From contig QCEM01000006.1 in the NCBI GenBank assembly GCA_003280605.1, positions 17,240 through 81,239 of the forward strand: a stretch of 64,000 bases of DNA, written 5' to 3'. A program made the position numbers and the translations under genes. The notes beneath the pieces are model-generated. The model did not search any database, was not told where the DNA came from, and was given only the letters and a program-made list of their open reading frames with translations. The first letter of the stretch is position 1. Each line of letters begins with the position of its first letter. This DNA comes from SAR116 cluster bacterium AG-355-O21 (GTDB lineage Bacteria > Pseudomonadota > Alphaproteobacteria > Thalassobaculales > Thalassobaculaceae). Below are positions 9,090 through 17,977 of the stretch, one piece after another.

Positions 9090-9824
9090 TCAGGCAGCCT
9101 TCTCAAGATCAAGGATCAACGCATTGGCATACAGCGCCAAGCCGATGATTGAGGCGAAATAGATGAAGTCGCGGAAATCAATGACGCCGCGTTGAATGGC
9201 TTGAAAATGGCTCAGAAAACCGAGCCCGTTGACCAGCTCAATCAGCATCGGTGGTGCCCAATTGGCAAAAAACTCAATCACAATTGGGCTGCCCGCCAAG
9301 GTCAGAACGAAACAGATGGTGGTGGTCAACACAAAGGCGATCACTTGATTTTTGGTGCTCGCCGAAATCATCGAGCCGATGGCCATGAACGCCCCGGCCA
9401 TCAAGAAACTGGCCACATAGGAGGCAACGATCACGCCATTGTCGGGATCACCAAGGTAATTGACGGTTAGCCAGATCGGCGCCGTCAGGGCCAAAGCAAT
9501 GCCTGTGAACACCCAGGCCGCGAGATATTTACCAAGCACGGCTTGGGTCATGGTGATCGGCATGGTCAGCAGTAATTCAATGGATCCCGTGCGCCGCTCC
9601 TCTGCCCAAAGTCGCATCGATAATGCCGGCACCAAAAACAGATATAGCCAGGGGTGAAAACTGAAAAACGCCTGTAGGTCGGCTTGATCGCGTTCCATAA
9701 AGCTGCCGACAAAAAATGTCAGTGTTCCCGCCAGCACCAGAAAGATGATGATGAAAATATACGCCAAGGGGGTGGCGAAATAGGCTGCCAACTCGCGCCT
9801 AAAAATCAGTCCGATGTTACGCAT
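9090..9824 (-). CDS. ABC-2 type permease of Gld-type system, copy A
   Basis: 244 residues with about six hydrophobic segments. The sequence FHPWLYLFLVPALSMRLWAE followed by GSIELLLTMPIT is diagnostic of GldF/NosY-type ABC-2 permeases. It forms the membrane channel for the ATPase encoded just upstream, whose end overlaps this start by 8 bases. Its product is very close to the permease at 26009-26746: by hand count, 54 of 80 residues are identical across the central block from FF-FHPWLY to D-GVI. Substrate unknown. Confidence 0.92.
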   Translation of the reverse strand: MRNIGLIFRRELAAYFATPLAYIFIIIFLVLAGTLTFFVGSFMERDQADLQAFFSFHPWLYLFLVPALSMRLWAEERRTGSIELLLTMPITMTQAVLGKYLAAWVFTGIALALTAPIWLTVNYLGDPDNGVIVASYVASFLMAGAFMAIGSMISASTKNQVIAFVLTTTICFVLTLAGSPIVIEFFANWAPPMLIELVNGLGFLSHFQAIQRGVIDFRDFIYFASIIGLALYANALILDLEKAA

Positions 9825-10542
9825 TACCGGTCACCTCGCGAAAGACTTCATCAAGACTGCCCTTGCAGGAGCGTGCGGCTAATTCCGTCGGCGTGCCGTC
9901 GACCAATATTTTACCACCGGCGATGATCATCGCTCGCGAGCAGACGGCGTCAACTTCTTCCAAAATATGCGTCGAGATAATGATCGATTTTTCGGCCGCC
10001 ATTTCAGTGATCAATTTTCGGACACCGAATTTTTGGTTTGGGTCGAGGCCATCGGTTGGCTCGTCAAGGATCAACACAGGTGGGTTATGCAGCAGCGCCT
10101 GCGCCAGGCCAACCCGCCGCTTAAAGCCTTTCGAAAGTGTATCGATAGGTTGTTCGGCAACCTCGGCAAGCTCGGTCATGGCCATGGCGGCATCGACACG
10201 CTTGCGCCGTTCAGCACCGTCGAAGCCACGAATCCCGGCAACAAAGCCAAGAAACCCGCGGGCCGTCATATCAGGGTATGCAGGCGCCCCTTCGGGCAAA
10301 TAACCGATCGCCGTTTTGACCGCGATTGGGTCGCGCGCCACATCAAACCCTTCGACAATCGCGGTTCCTGAACTGGGGGTCAAAAACCCGGTAATCATTT
10401 TCATGGTTGTCGACTTACCGGCACCGTTCGGGCCAAGAAAGCCAAGGACCTCTCCCCGACCCACCTGAAAACTCAAATTATCGACGACTGTCTTGGTGCC
10501 GAATGTCTTGGTTAATTCGACAGTTTCAATGACCGCGCTCAT
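9817..10542 (-). CDS. ABC transporter ATP-binding protein of Gld-type system
   Basis: 241 residues. Walker A is GPNGAGKSTTMKMITGFL, the Q-loop region is followed by the variant signature LSKGFKRRVGLAQAL, Walker B is PVLILDEPTDGLDPNQ, and the switch His is in IISTHILEEV. The LSKG signature and the EVFREVTG tail are typical of GldA/NatA ATPases that pair with ABC-2 permeases. The ATG at 10542 has GGAGAGACC upstream; the longer upstream frame does not resemble ABC proteins. This is the only Gld-type ATPase in the window, although there are two permease/GldG/DUF4340 sets, so it may serve both. Confidence 0.93.
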   Translation of the reverse strand: MSAVIETVELTKTFGTKTVVDNLSFQVGRGEVLGFLGPNGAGKSTTMKMITGFLTPSSGTAIVEGFDVARDPIAVKTAIGYLPEGAPAYPDMTARGFLGFVAGIRGFDGAERRKRVDAAMAMTELAEVAEQPIDTLSKGFKRRVGLAQALLHNPPVLILDEPTDGLDPNQKFGVRKLITEMAAEKSIIISTHILEEVDAVCSRAMIIAGGKILVDGTPTELAARSCKGSLDEVFREVTGNA

Positions 10543-10624
10543 TTTGGTCTCTCCGCAACATCGGGCCGCTGCACCAGCGCCGAGCCCTGTTCGATCAGTG
10601 GATTTAAACAATCGCCCACAAAAT

Positions 10625-11179
10625 TCAAGTACGAGCCATAAAAACCAACCGCGCCGCACCATAGCGGCGTTCGTCAATAACCGCAAAACCAGCCACCGCG
10701 GCAAGCGCCTCTTTGGCTGCGAGTTCCAGCACAACCATGCAGTCATCTGCCAACCAGCCGGCCTGGTCTAAGGCGGTGATGGCAATCGGCCCAAGCCCCT
10801 GATGATAGGGCGGGTCAAGCAGCAGCAGGTTGCCCTGTGTTGGCGGTCGCGGCGGCGGCCGGGTGACATCGGCCATGATCACGGTGACAGTATCATCGAC
10901 GCCAAGCCGCCGGCAGTTGCCTCGCAAACTGGCCAAAGCATCGCCGGCTTTTTCGATGAAAACCACATGCGCCGCACCGCGTGATAAGGCCTCCAAGCCA
11001 AGCGCCCCGGTACCGGCGCAGCCGTCAATCACACAGGTGCCGTGCAAGGACCGCTTATGCCGGCCATTCTCAAGCAAGTTGAACAGCGCCTCACGGGCCC
11101 GGTCCGAGGTTGGCCGGACAGTGTTACCAGGTGGTGCCTGCAGGGCCGCACCCCTATGCCGGCCGGCGACGATTCGCAT
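10625..11179 (-). CDS. rsmD: 16S rRNA (guanine(966)-N(2))-methyltransferase RsmD
   Basis: 184 residues. RsmD methylates G966 of 16S rRNA in the assembled small subunit. It begins with MRIVAGRHRGAALQAP and VRPTSDRAREALFNLL, both signatures of the family. SAM motif I is DGCAGTGALGLEALSRGA (about 52-69), and the catalytic motif DPPY is at 122-125. The start lies 26 bases inside the end of rluB, so the two are coupled. The Gld-type ATPase gene follows after 82 bases, in the same direction. Confidence 0.95.
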   Translation of the reverse strand: MRIVAGRHRGAALQAPPGNTVRPTSDRAREALFNLLENGRHKRSLHGTCVIDGCAGTGALGLEALSRGAAHVVFIEKAGDALASLRGNCRRLGVDDTVTVIMADVTRPPPRPPTQGNLLLLDPPYHQGLGPIAITALDQAGWLADDCMVVLELAAKEALAAVAGFAVIDERRYGAARLVFMART

Positions 11180-12065
11180 GGCCAGGTCGCGGTTTACGCA
11201 CAGATTTTGCTTTTGCCGGTGCCGATTTTTGGCCGCCTGCCGGGCCTGACGGTTTCGCCTTGGCGGTCAATACAGGGCGTCTTTTTTTCGCGCTGGCGGT
11301 GCCGGTTGCAGCAGCACTGCTCAGTCCCAATTGATCTTTCAGCACCCGCCGTTTGACTTCATCAACATCGCCGGCGGCCAACTGCCCGAGCGCAAAAGGC
11401 CCGTAGGAGATCCGAATCAAACGGTTCACCGGATAGCCGAGATGCTCCATCAGTTTTCGGATTTCGCGGTTTTTACCTTCACGCAGCCCGATCGTTAGCC
11501 ACGCGTTGGTTGCCGCCTGACTTTCAAGGCTGGCCTGCACCGGTCCATAGCGCTGACCATCGATTTCAATGCCGCCGGCCAGCGCATTCAACCGCGCCTG
11601 ATCGACGCGGCCATAGACGCGAACGCGGTATTTGCGCAACCAGCCAGTGGCCGGCAGCTCTAAATAACGGGCCAAGGCGCCGTCATTGGTAAGCAATAAC
11701 AAACCTTCGGAGTCCACATCCAAGCGGCCCACGGAAACCACCCGCGGTAAGCTTTCCGGCAAGCTCGAGAAGACTGTTGGCCGATCGTCATGATCGCGGG
11801 TTGAGGTCACCAAACCGCGCTTCTTGTGGAAACGCCACAGCCGCGGCGGTTCAATCACCGGCAGCGGTGCCCCATCAACTTCGATCTGACTGCTATCGGT
11901 CACGATCACCGCCGGGCCGGTGAGCACATTGCCGTCAACCGCGACACGGCCGGCGATGATCAAGCGCTCCGCATCACGGCGCGAGCATACCCCGGCACGC
12001 GCCAAACGTTTGGCGATCCGTTCCGGCCCGCGGGCCTCATCAAAAAGCGACTTGAGCTCTACCAT
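11154..12065 (-). CDS. rluB: Ribosomal large subunit pseudouridine synthase (RluB/RsuA family)
   Basis: 303 residues. An S4 RNA-binding domain (RIAKRLARAGVCSRRDAERL) is followed by the RsuA/RluB catalytic domain with the catalytic Asp in VGRLDVDSEGLLLLTNDG and the family end GKNREIRKLMEHLGYPVNRL. These enzymes isomerise uridine in rRNA; RluB acts at 2605 in E. coli 23S rRNA, but the exact target here is inferred. A Lys/Arg/Ala/Pro-rich tail of about 50 residues after the domain is probably disordered and could help RNA binding. The start is the ATG at 12065, 22 bases from the divergent tadA start. Confidence 0.9.
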   Translation of the reverse strand: MVELKSLFDEARGPERIAKRLARAGVCSRRDAERLIIAGRVAVDGNVLTGPAVIVTDSSQIEVDGAPLPVIEPPRLWRFHKKRGLVTSTRDHDDRPTVFSSLPESLPRVVSVGRLDVDSEGLLLLTNDGALARYLELPATGWLRKYRVRVYGRVDQARLNALAGGIEIDGQRYGPVQASLESQAATNAWLTIGLREGKNREIRKLMEHLGYPVNRLIRISYGPFALGQLAAGDVDEVKRRVLKDQLGLSSAAATGTASAKKRRPVLTAKAKPSGPAGGQKSAPAKAKSVRKPRPGHANRRRPA

Positions 12066-12087
12066 GGTTCGCTGTTTATCTTGTTCT

Positions 12088-12561
12088 ATGAACCAAAGCA
12101 ACGACACCCGTTTAAACGCGCCACCGATGGCGCTCGCCCTTGACGCCGCAGAACACGCGGCAGCACACGGCGACGTGCCTGTTGGTGCGGTCATTATCGA
12201 CCGTCAACAATCTGCCATTTTGGCCATCACAGGTAACCGGGTTGAGATTGACAACGATCCATGCGGCCATGCTGAAATCCTGGCGTTGCGCGCCGCGGCG
12301 GCGATTTTAGGCACAGCACGACTGGTCAATTGTGATCTTTACGTCACCCTAGAGCCCTGTGCGATGTGCGCACAAGCAATCGCGTTGGCGCGGATACGGC
12401 GGCTGTATTTCGGAGCTTATGATCCGAAAGGCGGCGGTGTTGAGCATGGCGCCCGTATTTTTCAGCAAGCGACCTGCCATCACCGTCCGGAAGTTTATGG
12501 CGGCATCAAGGAAGCACAGGCAGCGGCATTGCTGAAAAAATTTTTTGCGAGCCTGCGCTGA
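12088..12561 (+). CDS. tadA: tRNA-specific adenosine deaminase TadA
   Basis: 157 residues. TadA converts A34 to inosine in tRNA-Arg(ACG). The zinc and catalytic residues are in CGHAEI (His61, Glu63) and PCAMC (Cys91, Cys94), and the family element VPVGAVIID precedes them. YFGAYDPKGGGVEHG is the usual C-terminal substrate-side block. The ATG at 12088 gives the normal protein length; the frame stays open upstream but overlaps rluB in antisense. It is divergent to rluB with a 22-base gap, so both promoters must overlap or lie in the neighbouring coding sequence. Confidence 0.95.
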   Translation: MNQSNDTRLNAPPMALALDAAEHAAAHGDVPVGAVIIDRQQSAILAITGNRVEIDNDPCGHAEILALRAAAAILGTARLVNCDLYVTLEPCAMCAQAIALARIRRLYFGAYDPKGGGVEHGARIFQQATCHHRPEVYGGIKEAQAAALLKKFFASLR

Positions 12562-12665
12562 CCCTAGATGGCGGGCAATATGCGATGTGAAAACGCCGGC
12601 AATGCTTGCCTTCCATGAGCGCCCGTCTTATGTCCAGGGGACGGATGAAACAACGGAGCCTCCCG

Positions 12666-14009
12666 ATGGCCGATGATCGCGATACTGAACTTCTCACTGA
12701 CTTGATTTCGGCGGCCCGCAAAGCCGGGGCCGACGGCGCTGATGCCGTTTATGCGCGCGGTCAGTCACAGTCCGTTAGTCAGCGGCTGGGCACCCCTGAA
12801 GCAATCGAACGTTCCGAGGAGAATGATATCGGCCTGCGGGTTTTCATTGGCCGTCAGCAAGCCTGTGTCTCCAGCTCCGACGTCAGTCCGGCAGCGCTCA
12901 CAGGCCTTGCCGAGCGAGCCGTCGCCATGGCCAAGGTGGCGCCTGAGGACCCTTACGCACGACTGGCGACCGCCGCCGAGGTGACAGGCGCGCCGCCGGA
13001 GTTGGAAATGTATGATCCGACCGAACCGCATGCCGATGACCTGCGCGATCGGGCGTCAGCGGCCGAGGACGCGGCCCGCGCCGTCGATGGGGTGACCAAT
13101 TCTGAAGGGGCGGAGGCCGGTTGGGGCTTAACCGATGTCACCATCGCCGCCAGCAATGGTTTCCTCGGGCGTTATCGGCGTTCCAGCCATTACGTCAGCG
13201 CCTCGGTCTTGGCAGGCAGCGGGCAAGCCATGGAACGCGATTATGATTATGACGCCAAAGTATTTTTAAGCGACCTTGGCGATGCCGCCAGCATTGGCCG
13301 CAATGCCGGCCAACGGGCGGTCCGGCGCTTAGGTGCAAAAAGCCCAAAAACCGGCAGCTTGCCTGTGGTTTTTGATAAGCGCGCCAGTGCCAGCCTGTTG
13401 CGGCATTTTGCATCGGCCGTGAACGGTGCGGCAGTCGCACGTGGAACCAGCTTTTTAAAGGACGCGCTTGGCACCCAGGTGTTTGCCCAAGGGATCGATG
13501 TGGTCGATGACCCACACCGCGCCCGTGGCTTTAAATCACGGCCCTTTGATGCCGAAGGCGTGGCCACAAACCACAGTGCCATCGTCACCAATGGGACGCT
13601 TCAAAGCTGGTTTTTAGATTTGGCAACCGCGACGCAATTAGCGACAACCACCACAGGTCACGCCAGCCGCGGTGTCGGCGGCCCGCCAAGTCCGTCGCCC
13701 AGTAACCTTTACATCGCCGCCGGCGCACAAAGCCTGGCGGCAATGATCGCCGACATCAAGGAAGGTATCTTGGTCAACGAATTGATGGGCATGAGCATTA
13801 GCATCGTTACCGGCGATTACAGCCGCGGGGCCGCAGGATTTTGGATCGAAAATGGTCAGATTACCCATCCCATCAGCGAAGCGACCATCGCCGGCAATTT
13901 AAAAGAAATGTTTGCCAATTTAACCGCCGCCGACGATCTTGAGTTTAAATACGGCGTCGATGCTCCAAGCCTGCGGGTTGATGGCATGACAGTGGCCGGA
14001 TCAAACTAA
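12666..14009 (+). CDS. pmbA: TldD/PmbA family metalloprotease (PmbA)
   Basis: About 447 residues. The protein matches PmbA from the N-terminal GADGADAVYARGQS through GLRVFIGRQQACVSSSD, RPFDAEGVATNHSAIV, GHASRGVGGPPSPSPSN and the C-terminal GVDAPSLRVDGMTVAGSN. PmbA (TldE) forms a heterodimeric Zn protease with TldD that matures peptides and degrades unfolded short proteins; TldD is not in this window. The ATG at 12666 has GGAGCC 6 bases upstream; ATGs at 12606 and 12645 are also in frame. It is followed after 68 bases by the lipid A operon. Confidence 0.92.
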   Translation: MADDRDTELLTDLISAARKAGADGADAVYARGQSQSVSQRLGTPEAIERSEENDIGLRVFIGRQQACVSSSDVSPAALTGLAERAVAMAKVAPEDPYARLATAAEVTGAPPELEMYDPTEPHADDLRDRASAAEDAARAVDGVTNSEGAEAGWGLTDVTIAASNGFLGRYRRSSHYVSASVLAGSGQAMERDYDYDAKVFLSDLGDAASIGRNAGQRAVRRLGAKSPKTGSLPVVFDKRASASLLRHFASAVNGAAVARGTSFLKDALGTQVFAQGIDVVDDPHRARGFKSRPFDAEGVATNHSAIVTNGTLQSWFLDLATATQLATTTTGHASRGVGGPPSPSPSNLYIAAGAQSLAAMIADIKEGILVNELMGMSISIVTGDYSRGAAGFWIENGQITHPISEATIAGNLKEMFANLTAADDLEFKYGVDAPSLRVDGMTVAGSN

Positions 14010-14077
14010 CCTGGACCAGGCTATCGGCGCTGCCGAAAAACAGCGCTGAGGAATGCGGAAACCTGGGAGAAAATGGC

Positions 14078-14785
14078 GTGTTGAAGACCTTCACCGGATC
14101 GCCGATTGGGCGCGCCATCTGCGGCGCACTCATCGCTTTGATTATCCGTGCGGTCAAAGTCAGCACCCGCTGGCAGGTGTTACACGAAAATCGCCGGGAC
14201 GCGCTGTTTGCTTCCGGCCAGCCGTTCATCGTCGCCTTTTGGCATAACCGCATCATGATGATGGTGGCGATCTGGCCACCCCAGCAACCTGCCGCCTTGC
14301 TGCAATCACCGCACCGCGACGGCCAGCTGATGAGCAACGCCATCAACCGCTTTGGCATTCGGACCATCTGGGGATCATCTTCGAAAGGCGGCAGTGCAGG
14401 CTTGCGTGGTATGATCAAGGCCCTGAAAAAAGGAGAGCATGTGGCCATCACGCCCGATGGCCCGCGAGGACCAAGAATGCGCTGTCACCCAGGCGTCATT
14501 GCCCTTGCACGCCTAAGCGGCGCGCCAATCGTGCCAGTGACGTATAGCTGTTCACGGCAGTGGATTTTGAACACCTGGGATCAGTTTATCTTTGCCAAGC
14601 CCTTTGGCCGGGCGGCATTGGCTTGGGGCGAGGCCATCAGCGTACCCGACGACCTTGATGCCGACGATTTTGAAACCTATCGCCTGAAGGTCGAGCAGGC
14701 CATGAACGCGCTGGTCAAGGAAGCCGATGATGCGGTCGGGGCCGCCGCCATTGACCCGGCACCGATTACCGAGAAGACAGCGTAA
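14078..14785 (+). CDS. DUF374 lysophospholipid acyltransferase-family protein
   Basis: 235 residues, GTG start with GGGAGAAAA upstream. FIVAFWHNRIMMM carries the acyltransferase-like His, and ITPDGPRGPRMRCHPGVIALA is the conserved DUF374 block. The family is an inner-membrane acyltransferase-fold protein usually found directly before waaA in alphaproteobacteria, with an assumed role in lipid A or Kdo-lipid processing. Its stop overlaps the waaA start by one base (TAATG), and the operon continues with lpxK and an LpxL-like gene. The precise acyl donor and acceptor are not known. Confidence 0.88.
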   Translation: MLKTFTGSPIGRAICGALIALIIRAVKVSTRWQVLHENRRDALFASGQPFIVAFWHNRIMMMVAIWPPQQPAALLQSPHRDGQLMSNAINRFGIRTIWGSSSKGGSAGLRGMIKALKKGEHVAITPDGPRGPRMRCHPGVIALARLSGAPIVPVTYSCSRQWILNTWDQFIFAKPFGRAALAWGEAISVPDDLDADDFETYRLKVEQAMNALVKEADDAVGAAAIDPAPITEKTA

Positions 14786-16074
14786 TGTGGATGCCTGTTT
14801 ATCGTGGCTTAAGCATCCTTGCCGGCCCCCTGATCAAAGCCATCTTGGAGCGCCGGGTGGCGGCCGGCAAGGAAGACCCACACCGCCTAGGGGAGCGCCG
14901 CGGCCTGGCCACGCAACAACGACCTGCGCATAAGACGGTGGTCTGGATCCATGCTGCCAGTGTCGGTGAAAGCGTTTCAGCGCTGCCGCTCATCGATCAT
15001 ATCTTGATCAATGATGCAGATGCTTTCGTGGTTTTAACCAGCGGCACGTTGAGTTCCGCCCGCCTGATGGCCAATCGCCTGCCGGAGCGTGCCGTCCATC
15101 AATTCGCACCGCTGGACCGACCTCGTTGGGTGCGCCGTTTTTTGTCCCATTGGCAGCCGACGGTCGTCACCTTCATCGAGAGTGAGATCTGGCCAAACAT
15201 GATCGTCGAGGCGAAAGCGGCCGGCTTGCCGGTGATTTTGGTCAATGGCCGAATGTCCGTGAAATCGTTCAAACAATGGCACCGCTGGCGGCGGCTATCA
15301 CAAGCTTTATTCCCTAAAATTGATTTGGTTCTGGCGGTGGATGACAGCGCCGCAACGCATTTTTCAGCGCTTGGTGCGCGCCAAGTCGCGGTGAGCGGCA
15401 ATCTGAAATTAGCCTCACCGCCGTTGCCGCTGATCAGCGCCGATCACCACGCTTTTATCGCCGCGCTTGGGGATCGGCCAATCTGGCTTGCGGCCAGCAC
15501 CCACCCGGGCGAAGATGACATCGTTTTGGCCGCCCATGCGCACTTGGTCCAGGCGCATCCGGATTTGCTGACCGTCATTGTGCCGCGCCACCCCAACCGC
15601 GGCGGTGAAATTCGTGACATGGCGACGGCATCAGGTTTCAGCGCGGTACAACGCAGTGAAGGCCGCTTACCAACGCCGCAAACAGCCATTTATGTGGCCG
15701 ACACCCTTGGCGAGATTGCGGTCTTTTTTGCCGCCGCGCCGATTGTCTTCGTGGCCGGCTCACTGGTCCCCGTTGGTGGCCATAATCCGTTGGAGCCATG
15801 CCATTTTGACTGCGCCGTTCTGTTCGGCCCGTTAATGCATAAAAACGCCGCCATAGCCCGCCGCCTTCTTGCCTGCGGCGGCGCCATTGAAGTCAGTGAT
15901 GCAGCAGACCTTGCCAGACAGGTCGGAAGGCTGCTGACAGACCCCGAACTGGGCCATATTCAGGCGGCGGCAGCGGCCACCGAAGCACGCCGGAATATTG
16001 ATTTGATCGGCACCATTTATAACCAAGTGGCCGCTTTCCTGAAGCCATCGGGACAACACCATGAAGGCCCCTGA
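14785..16074 (+). CDS. waaA: 3-deoxy-D-manno-octulosonic acid (Kdo) transferase WaaA/KdtA
   Basis: 429 residues, the normal size. WaaA transfers Kdo from CMP-Kdo to lipid IVA at the inner membrane. The N-terminal domain has VVWIHAASVGESVSALPLI, then VLTSGTLSSARLM, FIESEIWPNMI and VLVNGRMSVKSF, all WaaA signatures. The C-terminal domain contains the GSLVPVGGHNPLEP nucleotide-sugar site. It overlaps lpxK by 14 bases. Together with lpxK and the LpxL-like gene it makes the inner core of lipopolysaccharide. Confidence 0.96.
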   Translation: MWMPVYRGLSILAGPLIKAILERRVAAGKEDPHRLGERRGLATQQRPAHKTVVWIHAASVGESVSALPLIDHILINDADAFVVLTSGTLSSARLMANRLPERAVHQFAPLDRPRWVRRFLSHWQPTVVTFIESEIWPNMIVEAKAAGLPVILVNGRMSVKSFKQWHRWRRLSQALFPKIDLVLAVDDSAATHFSALGARQVAVSGNLKLASPPLPLISADHHAFIAALGDRPIWLAASTHPGEDDIVLAAHAHLVQAHPDLLTVIVPRHPNRGGEIRDMATASGFSAVQRSEGRLPTPQTAIYVADTLGEIAVFFAAAPIVFVAGSLVPVGGHNPLEPCHFDCAVLFGPLMHKNAAIARRLLACGGAIEVSDAADLARQVGRLLTDPELGHIQAAAAATEARRNIDLIGTIYNQVAAFLKPSGQHHEGP

Positions 16075-17044
16075 TTTTTGGCGCCGTAATGGCCTGGCCG
16101 CGCAGGTGTTAGCGCCCTGCTCCTGGTTGTTTTCAGCCGCCGGCCAGATACGGTCTGCGATTGTCCAACCCTATACCTCGCAGCTACCGGTGATTTGTGT
16201 CGGTAACGCCGTTGCCGGCGGCGCCGGGAAAACCCCGGTGGCGATGCAGCTGGCACGGCAACTGGCCGCCGCCGGCTGGCGACCGGCGCTGCTGAGCCGC
16301 GGCTATGGCGGCAGCGAACCTGGCCCCCATTTGGTGAATATGCACGATGACGCTGCTGCGCTAGTCGGTGATGAAGCCTTGCTGTTGGCCGGCGTCGCCG
16401 ACACCTGGGTCGCCCGCGACCGGGCCGCCGGCGCGCGCGCCATCGAGGCCGGCAACTACAATTTGATCATCATGGATGACGGCTTACAAAATCCCCAGCT
16501 GCAAAAAACCATCGCCCTGCTGGTTGTCGATACCGACCAGGGTTTTGGTAATCAGCGGGTTTTACCTGCTGGACCGCTGCGCGAGCCGATCGGTGCGGCG
16601 CTTGCCCGGGCCGATGCCGTGATCACGTTCGGAGCCGATAACACCGCTTTGGCCGGCACGGCTTTCGCAACCACTAACCTGCCGTCGTTTTCGGCAAGTC
16701 TTGGCAGTCTTAACAGCGCGCAATTCAACCGCCGCCGCTGTCTGGCGTTTGCCGGCATCGGGCGACCAGAGAAGTTTCGCCAAAGCCTGGCCGCCGCAGG
16801 CGCTGAAATTATTGACTTCATCAGCTTCCCTGATCATCACCGCTTTACCGATAACGACACCCAGCGGTTGCTTGCGCACGCCGCCGATGCCGAGGCGGTT
16901 TTGGTGACCACCGCCAAAGACCACGTCCGCTGCCCGGCTGCATTTCGGCAAAAGGTGGAGGTTCTGCAGGTCGCGCCGGTTTGGAGCGATCCCGAAGCGC
17001 TGCTATCCTGGCTACAGTCACGCCTACAAAAATCATCGCCATGA
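16061..17044 (+). CDS. lpxK: Tetraacyldisaccharide 4'-kinase LpxK
   Basis: 327 residues. LpxK phosphorylates the 4' position of the lipid A precursor at the membrane. The P-loop is GNAVAGGAGKTP (about 48-59), followed by ALLSRGYGG, VGDEALLLAG, IMDDGLQNPQL and VLPAGPLREP, the standard LpxK series. The N-terminal hydrophobic segment around LAPCSWLFSAAGQI is the membrane anchor. Its stop overlaps the start of the LpxL-like gene (ATGA at 17041), showing translational coupling in the lipid A operon. Confidence 0.96.
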   Translation: MKAPDFWRRNGLAAQVLAPCSWLFSAAGQIRSAIVQPYTSQLPVICVGNAVAGGAGKTPVAMQLARQLAAAGWRPALLSRGYGGSEPGPHLVNMHDDAAALVGDEALLLAGVADTWVARDRAAGARAIEAGNYNLIIMDDGLQNPQLQKTIALLVVDTDQGFGNQRVLPAGPLREPIGAALARADAVITFGADNTALAGTAFATTNLPSFSASLGSLNSAQFNRRRCLAFAGIGRPEKFRQSLAAAGAEIIDFISFPDHHRFTDNDTQRLLAHAADAEAVLVTTAKDHVRCPAAFRQKVEVLQVAPVWSDPEALLSWLQSRLQKSSP

Positions 17045-17949
17045 CCAAAAATGCCTCACATACGTCCGTTAGCCGCTGGTTCAGTAATCTGGGTCAGGGG
17101 CTGGCCGTGTGGTTGCTGTATTATGGATTTCGGCTGCTGCCGATTGACCTCGCCTCAGCCGTGGCCGGCGGGATTGCCCGTAATATCGGCCCACTGCTGC
17201 CTGTCAGTCGGCGTGCCCGGCGTAATCTGCAGCTGTGCTTTCCGGACTGGTCAAGCGCCCAGATCAACACCACCGTGCGCGAGGTTTGGGACAATCTTGG
17301 CCGCACCGCGGGGGAATTTCCACACCTCGGTAGCTTAGACGCCAGCGGCGGCGACCGGCGTATTGAGATCATTGGTCTAGAGCATCTGCAAGCACTGCGG
17401 GATGATAATCAGGCCGGTATCGTGGTCTCTGCCCATGTTGGTAATTGGGAGGTTTTGCCGCGCGTCGCCACCGCAATTGGCTTGCCCATCACCCAGGTTT
17501 ATCGCGCTTTCAACACGCCCCTTGGCGAGCAGGTCTTGCACCGCGCCCGCGCCAGCGTCCTGGGTGAAGCCGTGCCGAAAGGCCCACGCGGCGGCCAGCG
17601 CTTGCTCGCGGCATTGAAAGCCGGCGGCCATCTTGCGGTGATGATTGATCAAAAACTCAACGAAGGTCTTGCGGTGCCGTTTTTTGGCCGCCCGGCAATG
17701 ACAACACCGATTGTCGCCCGTTTTGCGCTGCGATACCGCTGCCCGGTCATCACCGCCCGCAGTGAACGCTTGGCGGGGGCGCGTTTCCGAATTACATTTT
17801 CAGCACCCATCGACTTACCGGCAAGCGGTGACAATACAGCCGACACTTTAGCTTTGATGACGGCAATGAATGACAGCATCGAAGCATGGGTACGGGACCG
17901 TCCCGGCCAATGGCTGTGGCTTCATCGCCGCTGGATTGACAAAAACTAA
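17041..17949 (+). CDS. Lipid A biosynthesis acyltransferase, LpxL/HtrB family
   Basis: 302 residues. The acyltransferase HX4(D/E) motif is HVGNWE (His132, Glu137), and the family blocks RRNLQLCFPDWS and RAARRG-like VSRRARRN are present. An N-terminal hydrophobic stretch (GLAVWLLYYGFRLLPIDLA) anchors it to the inner membrane. It adds a secondary acyl chain to Kdo2-lipid IVA; whether it is LpxL-, LpxM- or LpxP-like cannot be separated by eye. It is last in the DUF374-waaA-lpxK-lpxL operon and is followed by a TauD-like gene 28 bases later. Confidence 0.9.
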   Translation: MTKNASHTSVSRWFSNLGQGLAVWLLYYGFRLLPIDLASAVAGGIARNIGPLLPVSRRARRNLQLCFPDWSSAQINTTVREVWDNLGRTAGEFPHLGSLDASGGDRRIEIIGLEHLQALRDDNQAGIVVSAHVGNWEVLPRVATAIGLPITQVYRAFNTPLGEQVLHRARASVLGEAVPKGPRGGQRLLAALKAGGHLAVMIDQKLNEGLAVPFFGRPAMTTPIVARFALRYRCPVITARSERLAGARFRITFSAPIDLPASGDNTADTLALMTAMNDSIEAWVRDRPGQWLWLHRRWIDKN

Positions 17950-17977
17950 CCTCGGCGTCTCGACGGAGGGCGCAGCC

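Noticed and set aside
10543..10746. N-terminal extension of the Gld-type ATPase
   Set aside because: The extra residues overlap rsmD on the same strand and do not resemble ABC proteins; the ATG at 10542 has a proper ribosome-binding site.
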